A DNA stretch of 59,837 nt from a virus. The notes beneath the pieces are model-generated. The model did no database searches. It was not told where the DNA came from and saw only the letters and a list, made by a program, of their open reading frames with translations. Made by a program: the position numbers and the translations under genes. The DNA lies in the IMG/VR virus record IMGVR_UViG_3300035071_000150, positions 1 to 59,837 of that record. The stretch is one strand, 5' to 3'. Below are positions 31,682 through 39,928 of this stretch, piece after piece. Positions within the stretch are counted from its first letter, which is position 1; every line of letters begins with the position of its first letter.

Positions 31682-33985
31682 TTATTGAGCCTCGGACGGC
31701 GCGGCCTCTTGCGGCGCACCCTGTTCTGGCGGCTCTGAAGGGGGCGCTGGGTTGGTTTGCGCTTGTCCTAGCCCCTGTGATGGCTGCGATGCTGCTTGCT
31801 GCGCCTGCGGGGCCTCCGCCGCGATTTGAGCCGCGACGTGCGCGCCAAGGAACCGCAGCATCTCGTCGGTCTTGTTCACGAAGTCATGTAGCTTGGCTTG
31901 GTCGATCGGAGGGCCGTTCTGGCCCATCGTCGATTGCAGCGCGACAAGTTCCATTTCAGCCTTCATGTTCAAAAGGCTTTGGTGAACAAGCTCCATTTCC
32001 TTCTTCTTGACATCAAGGCCGGAAATTTCGCTTTGCGCCTGCGACTTGGTGACATCGGCTTGCGACCGCGCCATCTCCCCATGTGACTTGGCGACCAAGG
32101 CTTGCGCTTCGGCCATTTTCACCGGATCAGGGGGAGGAGGAGCCGGCGGCGGCTTATTGTCCTGCTTGGCGATTTGCGCTTGTATCGCCGGGGGCAATAA
32201 TGTTTGCAACCGCTCGGCGACATCATCCTTTTCCGGCCAGTCCTGCGCCTTGGCGATCTTGTCGGCGATCAGTGGCGCGGCTTGGGGGAACGCCTTGATG
32301 AAATCAGTCATGCCATTGCGGGCTTCTTCCCGCTGCGTCTGATAGCTCGGCCCCATTTCCATCTGAATATCGTAAATGCCGACTGTGATATCGTTTTCCA
32401 TCGCGACGGGAGCACCGTCGATCTGAATCCCGTCCTTCGGCTGATTGATCGCGACTTGGCGCGATTTCCCATCTGGCCCCAGAATATGGATCGTGCGCGC
32501 CGTGTCATAGAAATAGGGGATTAGATCATTGATGACGCGGGCGGTTTGCGTGATCGACAGCGCGAAATTCGCCATGTAAACGAATGTTCCGGTGTCTCCC
32601 TGCTGTTCGCGTGAATTGATCGCGACGCCGCTGGTCTCGTTCGATTGCGCGCCGAGCGACGCATTGTAAATTCCGACAACCGCCTGCATGTCAGCCGCGG
32701 CGTCGGCGATGCACTCGGTTAGGCCCGGCGAAGTCGTCGGCGGGGCCTGCCGTTGCGGCGCGGCGCTGCCATTCTTTGGATCAGGCGTGTAACGCAGATA
32801 CGGCCAGTTCTTGACGTTGGCGGTGTCCCATTCCTCGGAATAGTCCTTGAAATTTTCCTCGGTTCCGACGAATGGTGATTTTGGTTGCAACCCGACGAAT
32901 TCGGTTTGCGTCGACCGAGCGTAGTTGTAGGCCCGCTGCGGATCGGCGGCGAAGCGCACGATCCCATGTCGCTCCCGGCGCGAACCGACCTTGATTTCCT
33001 CGCCAATAATCGGAATGACCGGGATGTAGCGGCCGGACCATTTTTTCGGCGCCGTCAAGAACTCGACGCAATTCATCATCCGATGCCAGATCTCGAAGCC
33101 GTCCACCTCGAATTCTTCGCCGCCGATCGGCGGGGTCGCTTGGTCGTCGGCGGTCGGTTCGGTGATGTTCTGAATGGTGCCATCCGGCATCCGCATCATC
33201 TTGATTTTTGTCTTGATCTTATACCAATATCGGGCGACGCGAATTCTGTCGTCGTCATACCAATTATCAATCTGGTAGCCGCTTTCCGTTCCGATGTCGT
33301 CGATGGCGTGGTCGGGATAGGTATCCTTATACGCCTCGCGCGTCATATCGACCGGAACGAAGCAAAACACCGCGTCGCTGCGATCTTTCTTCCTGGCGTC
33401 AGGGTCCCAAATCACCGCGACTTGATCGTCCAGCGTGCGGAGGATTAAATCCTGCTCGCCGACGAGATTATATTCCCCAGCGACCTCCCAATGACCTATG
33501 CCGCTGGCGACCTGGCTATCCGCGCCATCGACATAGACATCGAGCGCGGCGTCGCTGGCATTCTCGATATGCCGAATTAGCCCCTCGCGGATTTCCGCGA
33601 TCGCCTCGTCGGCGCCGGCGTGCGTCGGAACCACCTTGATCGCCGGCCGCATCTTGCGCATGTTGCCAGTGACCTGGCGGACGAACTGGCCCATGCGGTT
33701 GAAGGTGAGAACCGGGCGGCCATCGTCGATGCGCTGGGTTGCTAAGGTGGAATCCCATTGAACCCCGGCGAGGAAGTTTAGGTCTTCATATGCGTGCTCG
33801 ATATTGTATCGGTCTTTAGTCCAACCCCGATGGTAACGCGCCAACGCCTGGACGTGATCAACCTCGATCCGCGCGACATGCGGGTTCTGGGTCGTCAGCG
33901 CGCCCTGCTTGGCGTCGGACGTGACTATGCGCTCGCTCGCCTCGTCACTTTCGGGGCGGTCGATGTCGCCGTCAAGATCAGCCAT
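31682..33985 (-). CDS. Portal protein, P22 gp1-like
   Basis: 767 aa, close to the P22 portal length. The start and core (RYNIEHAYEDLNFLAGVQWD, RPVLTFNRMGQFVRQVTGNM) are characteristic, as is PGLTECIADAAADMQAVVGI before the C-terminal helical barrel. The end is Gln/Pro/Ala-rich (QAQQAASQPSQGLGQAQ). Twelve copies form the DNA channel and docking point for terminase. Overlaps the small gene upstream by eight bases. Confidence 0.9.
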   Translation of the reverse strand: MADLDGDIDRPESDEASERIVTSDAKQGALTTQNPHVARIEVDHVQALARYHRGWTKDRYNIEHAYEDLNFLAGVQWDSTLATQRIDDGRPVLTFNRMGQFVRQVTGNMRKMRPAIKVVPTHAGADEAIAEIREGLIRHIENASDAALDVYVDGADSQVASGIGHWEVAGEYNLVGEQDLILRTLDDQVAVIWDPDARKKDRSDAVFCFVPVDMTREAYKDTYPDHAIDDIGTESGYQIDNWYDDDRIRVARYWYKIKTKIKMMRMPDGTIQNITEPTADDQATPPIGGEEFEVDGFEIWHRMMNCVEFLTAPKKWSGRYIPVIPIIGEEIKVGSRRERHGIVRFAADPQRAYNYARSTQTEFVGLQPKSPFVGTEENFKDYSEEWDTANVKNWPYLRYTPDPKNGSAAPQRQAPPTTSPGLTECIADAAADMQAVVGIYNASLGAQSNETSGVAINSREQQGDTGTFVYMANFALSITQTARVINDLIPYFYDTARTIHILGPDGKSRQVAINQPKDGIQIDGAPVAMENDITVGIYDIQMEMGPSYQTQREEARNGMTDFIKAFPQAAPLIADKIAKAQDWPEKDDVAERLQTLLPPAIQAQIAKQDNKPPPAPPPPDPVKMAEAQALVAKSHGEMARSQADVTKSQAQSEISGLDVKKKEMELVHQSLLNMKAEMELVALQSTMGQNGPPIDQAKLHDFVNKTDEMLRFLGAHVAAQIAAEAPQAQQAASQPSQGLGQAQTNPAPPSEPPEQGAPQEAAPSEAQ

Positions 33986-34196
33986 TCGTGGGCGTTACCT
34001 TTGTCTCGTCAAGCTGATTTTCTGGCCACTTGGATAGCTCAAGTGGGCGAATTGGAATATGAGGCAAAGCCGTTTCGGTGACTTTGAACCCGCGTCTGCG
34101 ACAGGCTTCCGCCGCGCGCTGCCCTACGTCATCGTCCGGCAATTCCATCTGGGCTTCGATGCCATGCGTGAAGGCGTCAACTTGCACGTATGGCAT
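33978..34196 (-). CDS. Small protein between TerL and portal, 72 aa
   Basis: Begins MPYVQVDAFTHGIEAQMELP and has DDDVGQRAAEACRRRGFKVT. The gene fits tightly between large terminase and portal. It is soluble and has no known motif. The spacing suggests co-translation with portal. Confidence 0.6.
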   Translation of the reverse strand: MPYVQVDAFTHGIEAQMELPDDDVGQRAAEACRRRGFKVTETALPHIPIRPLELSKWPENQLDETKVTPTNG

Positions 34197-34199
34197 TCG

Positions 34200-35504
34200 C
34201 TACCCCATGAAACTGTATCGAGATCCACCGCCAACCGCGCTAGACCTCACGCGCGGCTTGCCGGTCTTCGGCTCTTCGTATGCGACGCACATAAGCCCAA
34301 AGGCGTCGGCCGCATGGCTTGACCAGTCGTGATCTGGTCCAAGGTCAGCGCCACGATGCTCGTCTATCTTGGCATGGTAGGAACCTAGAGCATCCATGCC
34401 GTCGCGCGTCGTCGCCTCGTTTATCCAGATAGACGGGAACAACCGCCGCGTCGCCTCGACACGAGCCATCGCCGCGCCCGTCCCTTGGTTCTTTATTGAG
34501 GTGGCCTCGAACCCGGCTTGAATAAGCCCGCTCTCATAACTGACGTGGTAAACCCTATCGTTCGTCACGCCGTCATGCGGGAGAATACAAAACGCATCGC
34601 CATAGCCGTTTTGCCGCAACCAAGCCACATGTGCAGCGAGCGGCTGGCCCTGCGCCTCGTAATAATCCAATATCCTGATTTCACGGCCAACGAATTGGCA
34701 AATCCATATCGCGCAAGCGTCCGACTTCGCGCCAGTCCCGCCGATGTCCCAAACCGCCCGGATCGTCATGAGCGGGTCGCGCGCCACGCGGCCCAAGCGT
34801 CCCTCGCCCTTCATCGTGGCGATTTGTTGGGCGTAATAGGCGCCGGTCATGACCGTCGCGTAGCCGCCTTCCCATATGTGATCGTATTGGTCTGGGGCGG
34901 TGCGCAAGCAATCGAGGCGTTCTGCCTCCAGAACCTTCGGGAACCAAGGATTATCCCGCCAGTTCGATTTAACGACGACCGCGCCGGTAGGCAGGCTGTC
35001 GCCGCGAAACATAGCGTCTACAGGGTCTTTCTTTCGGCGCGGGTTCCAACTAAACCAAAGTTGAGAACCATCGGCGCGGATCGTGGGGCGAAGAATTTGC
35101 AGCGACCTCGCCGAGCAAGACTGGCCTTCCTCGAACCAAGCCCGCTTCGCCCCCTCAAGTGACTTAGCACTTTCCGCTGTATGATCCTGCATCCCTTGAA
35201 AGACGATAGCGCCGTCGCCCGGTGTCTTTATGCGATCTTCGTAAACCTTGAACCCGTCAGCCTCGCCAAGCCCAAAATCAACGAGCTTCGCTTCGATCAA
35301 CCGTTTGGCCGAATCCTTTAGGCTCTTTTGAACCTCGCGGAGACAGACCGAAAACAGCCCTTTCTCGGCTAGGCTATCCTCGATAAGAAGACCGGCGAAG
35401 AAATGGCTCTTGGCTCCCCCGCGTCCGCCAAAGCTGGCCTTGTATCTCGCCGGCTCCAGCAGAGGCGCGAAGACCTCCGCCGTGGGGATTTCAAGAGAGC
35501 GCAA
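34200..35504 (-). CDS. Terminase large subunit
   Basis: 434 aa of the PBSX/P22-like type. Residues 25-33 (FGGRGGAKS) are the Walker A motif, and AWFEEG at 122-127 the Walker B with catalytic Glu. The C-terminal nuclease starts with AVWDIGGTGAKSDACAIW (Asp about 253) and has further Asp residues in HDWSSHAADAFG. It powers DNA packaging and cuts the concatemer. The small subunit lies 2 kb away, separated by seven small genes. Confidence 0.92.
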   Translation of the reverse strand: MRSLEIPTAEVFAPLLEPARYKASFGGRGGAKSHFFAGLLIEDSLAEKGLFSVCLREVQKSLKDSAKRLIEAKLVDFGLGEADGFKVYEDRIKTPGDGAIVFQGMQDHTAESAKSLEGAKRAWFEEGQSCSARSLQILRPTIRADGSQLWFSWNPRRKKDPVDAMFRGDSLPTGAVVVKSNWRDNPWFPKVLEAERLDCLRTAPDQYDHIWEGGYATVMTGAYYAQQIATMKGEGRLGRVARDPLMTIRAVWDIGGTGAKSDACAIWICQFVGREIRILDYYEAQGQPLAAHVAWLRQNGYGDAFCILPHDGVTNDRVYHVSYESGLIQAGFEATSIKNQGTGAAMARVEATRRLFPSIWINEATTRDGMDALGSYHAKIDEHRGADLGPDHDWSSHAADAFGLMCVAYEEPKTGKPRVRSSAVGGGSRYSFMG

Positions 35505-35735
35505 TCAGTTGACAGTCCCGCTCGCGGCTTCGTCGATCATGGCTCGCCAATTATTCGCGCCCCAATCGTAAATGTCGTATTGAACCTTGTCGAGCATCGC
35601 GACGGTCGGCTCACGCATCTCGGCCAACACCAAATCAGCGGCACTCGTCGCCCTTTCCCAGCTATTCGGCGTGTCATCCTTCGAGACATAGCCGTCGTAA
35701 TAATCACCGATGACCTTGGCGATGCGGTCGCGCAT
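35505..35735 (-). CDS. Small phage protein, 76 aa
   Basis: MRDRIAKVIGDYYDGYVSKD then ADLVLAEMREPTVAMLDKVQ: a family of short proteins often found near terminase or in early regions, of unknown function. It begins just inside the stop region of the preceding gene. Confidence 0.6.
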   Translation of the reverse strand: MRDRIAKVIGDYYDGYVSKDDTPNSWERATSAADLVLAEMREPTVAMLDKVQYDIYDWGANNWRAMIDEAASGTVN

Positions 35736-35740
35736 ATCGC

Positions 35741-35962
35741 TCACGCCGCGACATCCTTGAACTTGGCGAACTCCGGCGCATACCACTCGCCGCTCTGCGC
35801 CCAACGCTCCCAAATCGTCTCGCCGTGATGCACGACCCTCGCCGGCAATCTCGCCGATCGGATCGCCTCGCGCTTCGCCGCCTCGAACGAAGTCTCATTC
35901 GCCACGACGCGCCAGTCGCGGTTCATCATGGCTTGGGCGGTGAATGGATAGTCTTCGATCAT
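35741..35962 (-). CDS. Hypothetical protein, 73 aa
   Basis: A soluble protein (MIEDYPFTAQAMMNRDWRVV, then FEAAKREAIRSARLPARVV) with no recognised domain. Its ATG overlaps the previous stop by ATGA. Part of the chain of small genes between terminase subunits. Confidence 0.6.
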   Translation of the reverse strand: MIEDYPFTAQAMMNRDWRVVANETSFEAAKREAIRSARLPARVVHHGETIWERWAQSGEWYAPEFAKFKDVAA

Positions 35963-36255
35963 GGCTTATCCTCAGGCGCATCTTCTAGGTCTCGCCCACC
36001 TAACTGATCTCTAGCCACAAACTTTGAACACCAATCAGATTCACGAAATGTAATTGGCCACGCAACATATAAGCCAACGTCTCCGATCGCGCTTAGACCG
36101 CTACTGCTAATATCTTTCGATGGGATCGGCGACGGCGCATGGTAGCGACAAATTCCTTCGTCCTGGTAACCATCTGCGCTTTTACCTTCAGTGAGTTCCC
36201 AGAAGGTGCACACCCCACACTCCCCCCGCTCGCGCCGGCGCCGTTTATTACTCAT
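35959..36255 (-). CDS. Cys-containing small protein, 98 aa
   Basis: Start ATG 36255, coupled by TGATG to the upstream gene. The N-terminus is basic (SNKRRRRERGECGVCTFW), with CGVC, later GICRYHAP and WCSKFV: a likely zinc site or small metal-binding fold of a type common in phages. Unknown role. Confidence 0.6.
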   Translation of the reverse strand: MSNKRRRRERGECGVCTFWELTEGKSADGYQDEGICRYHAPSPIPSKDISSSGLSAIGDVGLYVAWPITFRESDWCSKFVARDQLGGRDLEDAPEDKP

Positions 36256-36725
36256 CACTCACCATCCGCCTCGGTCGCCATCGTCTTCTCGAAATCATAA
36301 GCCAGCGCCGCCATGCCGGCGTAAACCGTCCAAAGCGGGACGCCCGCTTGAACGATATGCCCGTCGCGCACGCGATAAGGAGCGCCTGCCACGAACTTCG
36401 CATCCGGCGGCACGTTTGGATTTTCCGCCTCGCACATCTTCCGCGCCAGCTTTTCAATGTCGCTGTTGCGCGCTAGAGTTCGCGGGTCAATCTCTGCCGC
36501 CAGCGCTTCGCTGGCAGCGCTCTTATCGGGACGCGGCGGAACGAATTGCGTTAGCTTCTTGTCTGGGCGCCCCTTCGCCAAGGCTCTGGCGTTGCGCGGA
36601 ACCCATTTCCAGCCCTTGGCGGAAATTGACCGATCGCAGGCTTCAGCCACGAAACACGCTTGATCCTCGTCCCAATGCGGACCTTGGGGGATATCGGGCT
36701 TGCTCGGCTCGATACGAACATCCAT
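36255..36725 (-). CDS. Hypothetical protein, 156 aa
   Basis: Start ATG 36725 overlaps the stop of the gene upstream. Contains PHWDEDQACFVAEACDRSIS and, later, DIEKLARKMCEAENPNVPPD and a last Ala-rich helix. Soluble. It is an accessory late gene, and no family is recognised. Confidence 0.55.
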   Translation of the reverse strand: MDVRIEPSKPDIPQGPHWDEDQACFVAEACDRSISAKGWKWVPRNARALAKGRPDKKLTQFVPPRPDKSAASEALAAEIDPRTLARNSDIEKLARKMCEAENPNVPPDAKFVAGAPYRVRDGHIVQAGVPLWTVYAGMAALAYDFEKTMATEADGE

Positions 36726-36904
36726 CACTTGGCCTCACACTTCTTCTTCGGGCCAACAAATTCGCGCTCGCAAGTGGAGCAATAAAAATAATCCCCTGCG
36801 GTAACAGGATGGCAATAGAACTTGGCTCGTTTCTCTTTGACTAGAAAGAGAGTGAAGCAATAGCAATGCGGACATTGTTCTCCGCCAATAGGAGTAGTGC
36901 TCAT
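36725..36904 (-). CDS. Zinc-ribbon protein, 59 aa
   Basis: Two Cys pairs, CPHCYCF and CSTCER, spaced by about 30 residues form a classical zinc ribbon. The C-terminus is Lys-rich (GPKKKCEAK). Likely nucleic-acid or protein binding. ATG 36904 is used rather than the upstream GTG. Non-coding spacer upstream up to 36944 holds nothing certain. Confidence 0.65.
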   Translation of the reverse strand: MSTTPIGGEQCPHCYCFTLFLVKEKRAKFYCHPVTAGDYFYCSTCEREFVGPKKKCEAK

Positions 36905-36944
36905 CACTTACCCTCGCGCTGGCGGCGAAACCATGTCCGCCGGC

Positions 36945-37280
36945 TCACGCCGCGATCCTATATTTCACACGCCGCCGAGTTGGCTCAACATCTCGATTGA
37001 CCAAGTTTGGCAAAAACGCGATCAAAGTCTCCTCCGTGCGGCGAGCCTGCTTGAGCGTATAGAACAGCCCTATTGAGACCATGTTTGGCCTTCGGCCAGA
37101 CGCCACCATCCATTGATAAACGGCGCTGTCCTGCATCGAGAAGTGCGCTTGGCGCCTTGTATGGAAATCCCTAGTCAGACCTACATAGATCGGCGCATCC
37201 GTCGCCGGATCGACCATCAGATAGACGTGCCACTTGGGCTGCCATCTTTCTTCTTCTTTTTCGGGTTCCGCTTGCGCCAT
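36945..37280 (-). CDS. GIY-YIG domain protein, 111 aa
   Basis: The GIY-YIG nuclease fold is recognisable: HVYLMVDPATDAPIYVGLT (VYL and YVG as the two motif halves), RDFHTRRQAHF with conserved Arg and His, and EETLIAFLPNLVNRD with a Glu. ATG 37280 is the first start that leaves the fold intact; it overlaps the next gene upstream by 64 bases. It could be a free-standing endonuclease or a DNA-repair-like nuclease. The target is unknown. Confidence 0.65.
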   Translation of the reverse strand: MAQAEPEKEEERWQPKWHVYLMVDPATDAPIYVGLTRDFHTRRQAHFSMQDSAVYQWMVASGRRPNMVSIGLFYTLKQARRTEETLIAFLPNLVNRDVEPTRRRVKYRIAA

Positions 37281-37477
37281 TCCCGCATGTAGCCCTTCAT
37301 GTATTCCTTCATGTAGGCTTTGTGAGCGGCGTTCCGGTCGTATTTCGGTTTCTTCTTCTCGATATCCACACTCTTGGCATGATCTTGAGGAGGCGTCGGC
37401 GACTGCGGCTCCGCACTCGGAGCAGGCGAAACGAGTTTGCATGATTTACCCTTTTTGGGGGCGAATTTGATAACCAT
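37217..37477 (-). CDS. Basic protein, 86 aa
   Basis: A very Lys-rich protein (MVIKFAPKKGKSCKLVSPAP ... KAYMKEYMKGYMREWRKRNP ... KKKKKDG). The repeated YMKEYM pattern is frequent in small phage proteins beside HNH or GIY-YIG genes and looks like a DNA-binding arm. Its frame overlaps the 5' end of the GIY-YIG gene. Confidence 0.6.
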   Translation of the reverse strand: MVIKFAPKKGKSCKLVSPAPSAEPQSPTPPQDHAKSVDIEKKKPKYDRNAAHKAYMKEYMKGYMREWRKRNPKKKKKDGSPSGTSI

Positions 37478-37491
37478 GCCGTCTCTTATCA

Positions 37492-37528
37492 GTTAAGGCC
37501 CTTAACGTCAAACCTAAAGCCCTTAACG
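37492..37528 (-). promoter_or_regulatory. Palindrome and direct repeat, possible operator-promoter
   Basis: GTTAAGG-C-CCTTAAC (37492-37506) is a perfect palindrome. CCCTTAACG recurs at 37520-37528, 21 bases away. Read on the minus strand, TTGACG abuts the palindrome, with ATAAGA about 16 bases on, a possible weak promoter with its operator in the spacer. It lies between small terminase and the basic gene. Confidence 0.35.
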
Positions 37529-37538
37529 CCGCCCGCTA

Positions 37539-38036
37539 TCAACCCTTCTCTTCGCCCTTCTCCGCCCGCACGATCACCCGCCGTATTTCCTGAATGATCG
37601 CGCCGCCGTCCTTGCCGGCAAGCTCATGGTCGATCTTGTCGCGCCATTCGGCCTTGCGGCGGTTTTTCAGCCAAAAAATCATCGCGCTTGTGTCTGGCGG
37701 GACATGTTCGCGGAAAGGCGCATAGACGGGCTCTTGCGCGCCCGAAGGCATGAAAATCTTAACTGAATCGAATGTATAGCCGTTTGCCCGATGGAACAGG
37801 CTTCGCTCAACTCTGTCGTCCGCTGGCTCTTTCCCGATCTTTATGGCCTGACAAAACTCAGGGTAGGAGACTGACCACCGAGCTATTGTTCTAACTGAAA
37901 CATCAAAGAAATCAGCGAGATCGTCGTCTGTCGCGCCCAACAAACATAGCTTTTTGGCTTGCTGAGGGTATTCCGGCTTGTAAGAGGCGCGGCGGCCAAC
38001 TTTTTGCTTCTCGTCAGGGGGTTTTTTCTTTGTCAT
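37539..38036 (-). CDS. Terminase small subunit
   Basis: 165 aa. An N-terminal HTH: GRRASYKPEYPQQAKKLCLL, GATDDDLADFFDVSVRTIAR, then a helical oligomerisation part and SAMIFWLKNRRKAEWRDKID, the typical end motif of phage small terminases. It would recognise the packaging start site. First clear packaging gene after the promoter at 38618-38646. Confidence 0.85.
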   Translation of the reverse strand: MTKKKPPDEKQKVGRRASYKPEYPQQAKKLCLLGATDDDLADFFDVSVRTIARWSVSYPEFCQAIKIGKEPADDRVERSLFHRANGYTFDSVKIFMPSGAQEPVYAPFREHVPPDTSAMIFWLKNRRKAEWRDKIDHELAGKDGGAIIQEIRRVIVRAEKGEEKG

Positions 38037-38284
38037 TCATCAATCGTTGAAAATTGGCGACGTTGGCACTCGATGCTCATTCTGGTTTCCGCTCTCACTC
38101 CGCGCTCGGCTTCCAATTGCTGGACGCGCCGGCGCAAATCGGAGATGGCCTCGTCCTGGCTCAACTGCCCCTTGCATATCTCGGCGAGGGCGGTGGAAAG
38201 ATCGGTGATTTGGCGGGACATTGTATCGATGCGTCCCGTTCCACGCTCTAGGACCTTGAGGCGGTGTTGCGTGCCTTCGGTCAT
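38033..38284 (-). CDS. Short coiled-coil protein, 83 aa
   Basis: Heptads through most of the length (DTMSRQITDLSTALAEICKG, ISDLRRRVQQLEAERG). GAGG precedes ATG 38284. It overlaps small terminase by ATGA. First gene of the late operon; it may be an assembly or regulatory helper. Not recognised further. Confidence 0.65.
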   Translation of the reverse strand: MTEGTQHRLKVLERGTGRIDTMSRQITDLSTALAEICKGQLSQDEAISDLRRRVQQLEAERGVRAETRMSIECQRRQFSTIDE

Positions 38285-38611
38285 GTCGCCTCGCGGGGAA
38301 TTGGTCGGGTTGGTTTGAGACGCTAACCCGCATTTCGTCTGATCCCGGTCGCTATCCGGTCACGCCTAAAGCTACTCGCGCATTTCTGTCCAGCGCGATA
38401 GGACTAAGCTTTCGAGCGGGCTACGAAGCCTTGATCACTCAAGGCTCACACTCACCGTAATGAGATGCCGCCGCTGGAACCAGCTCGAAACTGTCTCCGC
38501 CCTTTCCGCGTCGTCTCCCGATAGGCGGCTTAAACCATCGGGATGACGAGCGGGAGGGCGAAACGCGAAACGCCCGCAGCACTTAGCGCGGGCGAAATTC
38601 CTCTTATCTCA
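38285..38611 (-). ncRNA. Predicted structured leader of late operon
   Basis: This 330-base stretch has no plausible gene. Minus-strand RNA would hold: a GC hairpin at 38571-38594, a 7-bp hairpin at 38516-38543, an 8-bp hairpin with a GUGA (GNRA) tetraloop at 38427-38446, and a possible H-type pseudoknot at 38306-38340 (AGACG with CGTCT, CGGGTT with AACCCG) shortly before the first start codon. The GNRA loop appears only on the minus-strand RNA, the one made from the promoter at 38618. It may be a 5' leader or a separate small RNA. Sequence only; no homolog known to me. Confidence 0.45.
38571..38594 (-). terminator. Early hairpin, possible attenuator
   Basis: CGCCCGC (38594-38588) and GCGGGCG (38577-38571) form a 7-bp GC stem with a 10-base loop, starting about 17 bases after the predicted transcript start. 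TTTCGCGTTTCG follows, only moderately U-rich. It could be a terminator that a late antiterminator overrides. Confidence 0.4.
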
Positions 38612-38617
38612 AATCGC

Positions 38618-38646
38618 ACGATAAATCCCCGCGAAATACTTGTCAA
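38618..38646 (-). promoter_or_regulatory. Strong sigma70-type late promoter
   Basis: Minus strand TTGACA (38646-38641), a 17-base spacer, then TATCGT (38623-38618). This is the best promoter match seen in the window. It lies 31 bases after the stop of the gene at 38677 and points into the late operon. Layout resembles lambda Q followed by PR'. Confidence 0.65.
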
Positions 38647-38676
38647 GCCTGCGTTTTCGATTTTGCGCTAAATTCG

Positions 38677-39330
38677 TCACGCGCTCAACCGAACCGGCTC
38701 CACAAGGGCTTCCTCGCCTGGGAGTCTCCTTTGCCGTGCGCTCATGTCGATTGCCTTCTCGTCATGCCCCTGCAACTTGAATTCGATGACGAGCGCCGAT
38801 AACCCCTGATAGATTAGCTCGGCTTGGTATAAGCTCGTTATTTCCTTGCCTCGCAACGCCTCTTTCGTGGCGCTGGATACGCCGGGCGTTTTGCACTGGC
38901 CCAACACGCTTTCCAACCGCATCAACTTCTCGGTCGCGCGTCCAACCGTTTCGTCGTCTGGATCATCCGCGAGGGATTTTCCGTGAGTCTCGCCAATGAC
39001 TATACCTTGCGGATTTCGTTGGACATTTAACACGATTCTGTCGTATCCTTCAAGAATATTCAACGCGCGAAACGCCGCCTCCCACATGATGGCGGAAATG
39101 GCGCGGGGCTCACCGAGCGCGAACATGCGACCGATCGGAGATTCGAGTTTCGGTTCCTTGACGAGCGTCTGTATCACGAGTTTTGCCCTTTGCCAGTGCG
39201 CGATGCGTTCGAAGTCTCGATTCCGCTCTTCCGTCCGAGCGCGACGCCCAGCGGAATACTCGGAAGACATGATCTTGCCGTTCTCGTCTCGAATCGCCCC
39301 ATCTTTCCTGGGGCGCCCACGTTTAGCCAT
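38677..39330 (-). CDS. Last early gene, candidate late regulator, 217 aa
   Basis: N-terminus MAKRGRPRKDGAIRDENGKI contains an AT-hook-like RGRPRK, good for minor-groove binding. The rest is helical with no known enzyme motif. It is the last gene of the early operon, ending directly upstream of the late promoter. In lambdoid phages this place is held by the late antiterminator (Q or gp23). By position it is my first candidate for that job. No sequence similarity to Q is claimed. Confidence 0.5.
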   Translation of the reverse strand: MAKRGRPRKDGAIRDENGKIMSSEYSAGRRARTEERNRDFERIAHWQRAKLVIQTLVKEPKLESPIGRMFALGEPRAISAIMWEAAFRALNILEGYDRIVLNVQRNPQGIVIGETHGKSLADDPDDETVGRATEKLMRLESVLGQCKTPGVSSATKEALRGKEITSLYQAELIYQGLSALVIEFKLQGHDEKAIDMSARQRRLPGEEALVEPVRLSA

Positions 39331-39384
39331 GTGATCTTTCCTTGCATTCGAGCGGGGAGACGCGGCGGGGTTACGCGGGGGGAA

Positions 39385-39567
39385 TTAACGTAGCTTGTCA
39401 GGGAAACTCAGAGGCGAGCCGTAGAGCGCTTTGGCCACCTCGGTTGCTAGCGGGCCGCTTACGCGCCTGTCGCCCCGCTTTGCGCTCGATGGCGGGGCCT
39501 TGCGTTCTCGCCTGCCCGGTTCGATCTTGGCGTGCGTGACCGTGAAGCTCGGCGGCTTCCGTTTCAT
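39385..39567 (-). CDS. Small basic protein, 60 aa
   Basis: ATG 39567 overlaps the upstream stop by ATGA. It is basic and Pro/Ser-rich (MKRKPPSFTVTHAKIEPGRR), with a C-terminal GPLATEVAKALYGSPLSFP. Unknown. It may bind nucleic acid. Confidence 0.55.
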   Translation of the reverse strand: MKRKPPSFTVTHAKIEPGRRERKAPPSSAKRGDRRVSGPLATEVAKALYGSPLSFPDKLR

Positions 39568-39917
39568 TCGTGGTCTTCGCGTTCCGGCGCCAAGTATCCG
39601 ACTATCGAACAAATCGCCTCAATGAATTCGTAGGCGTTCTCGATAACTCGGTCGGTTTGGTAAATCGTCTCCGAGCATCTGATCCGCTGCTTTGCGACAA
39701 ACAACCGACACACACTCCAAAGATTTTCCTTCGCCTCATTGATCGGCTCTCGCGGCACGATCACGAACCCCGCTTCGTTGAGAGCGGCGATATGCGCGGC
39801 GATGGCCGCGCGGGCGTATTTGCGCTTCGCCTCGATATGGCTTTCGTGGTAGCCTTCAACGCTTGGATCGGCGTCGATTAGCGCCAGAGCCACGCGCTCG
39901 ATCATCTCGTTGCTCAT
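39564..39917 (-). CDS. Hypothetical protein, 117 aa
   Basis: GAGGGG precedes ATG 39917. It starts MSNEMIERVALALIDADPSV, a very common phage N-terminus followed by KRKYARAAIAAHIAALNEAG. The C-terminal half is acidic and helical. These proteins have no known function; the N-terminal module is found attached to many unrelated tails. Confidence 0.6.
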   Translation of the reverse strand: MSNEMIERVALALIDADPSVEGYHESHIEAKRKYARAAIAAHIAALNEAGFVIVPREPINEAKENLWSVCRLFVAKQRIRCSETIYQTDRVIENAYEFIEAICSIVGYLAPEREDHE

Positions 39918-39928
39918 GGTCACGCCCC

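Noticed and set aside
36908-36944. Tiny basic GTG frame upstream of the zinc-ribbon gene
   Set aside because: Only about 14 codons and no independent support.
38285-38676. tRNA or tmRNA in the non-coding late leader
   Set aside because: No acceptor stem with T-loop sequence or CCA end could be found on either strand.
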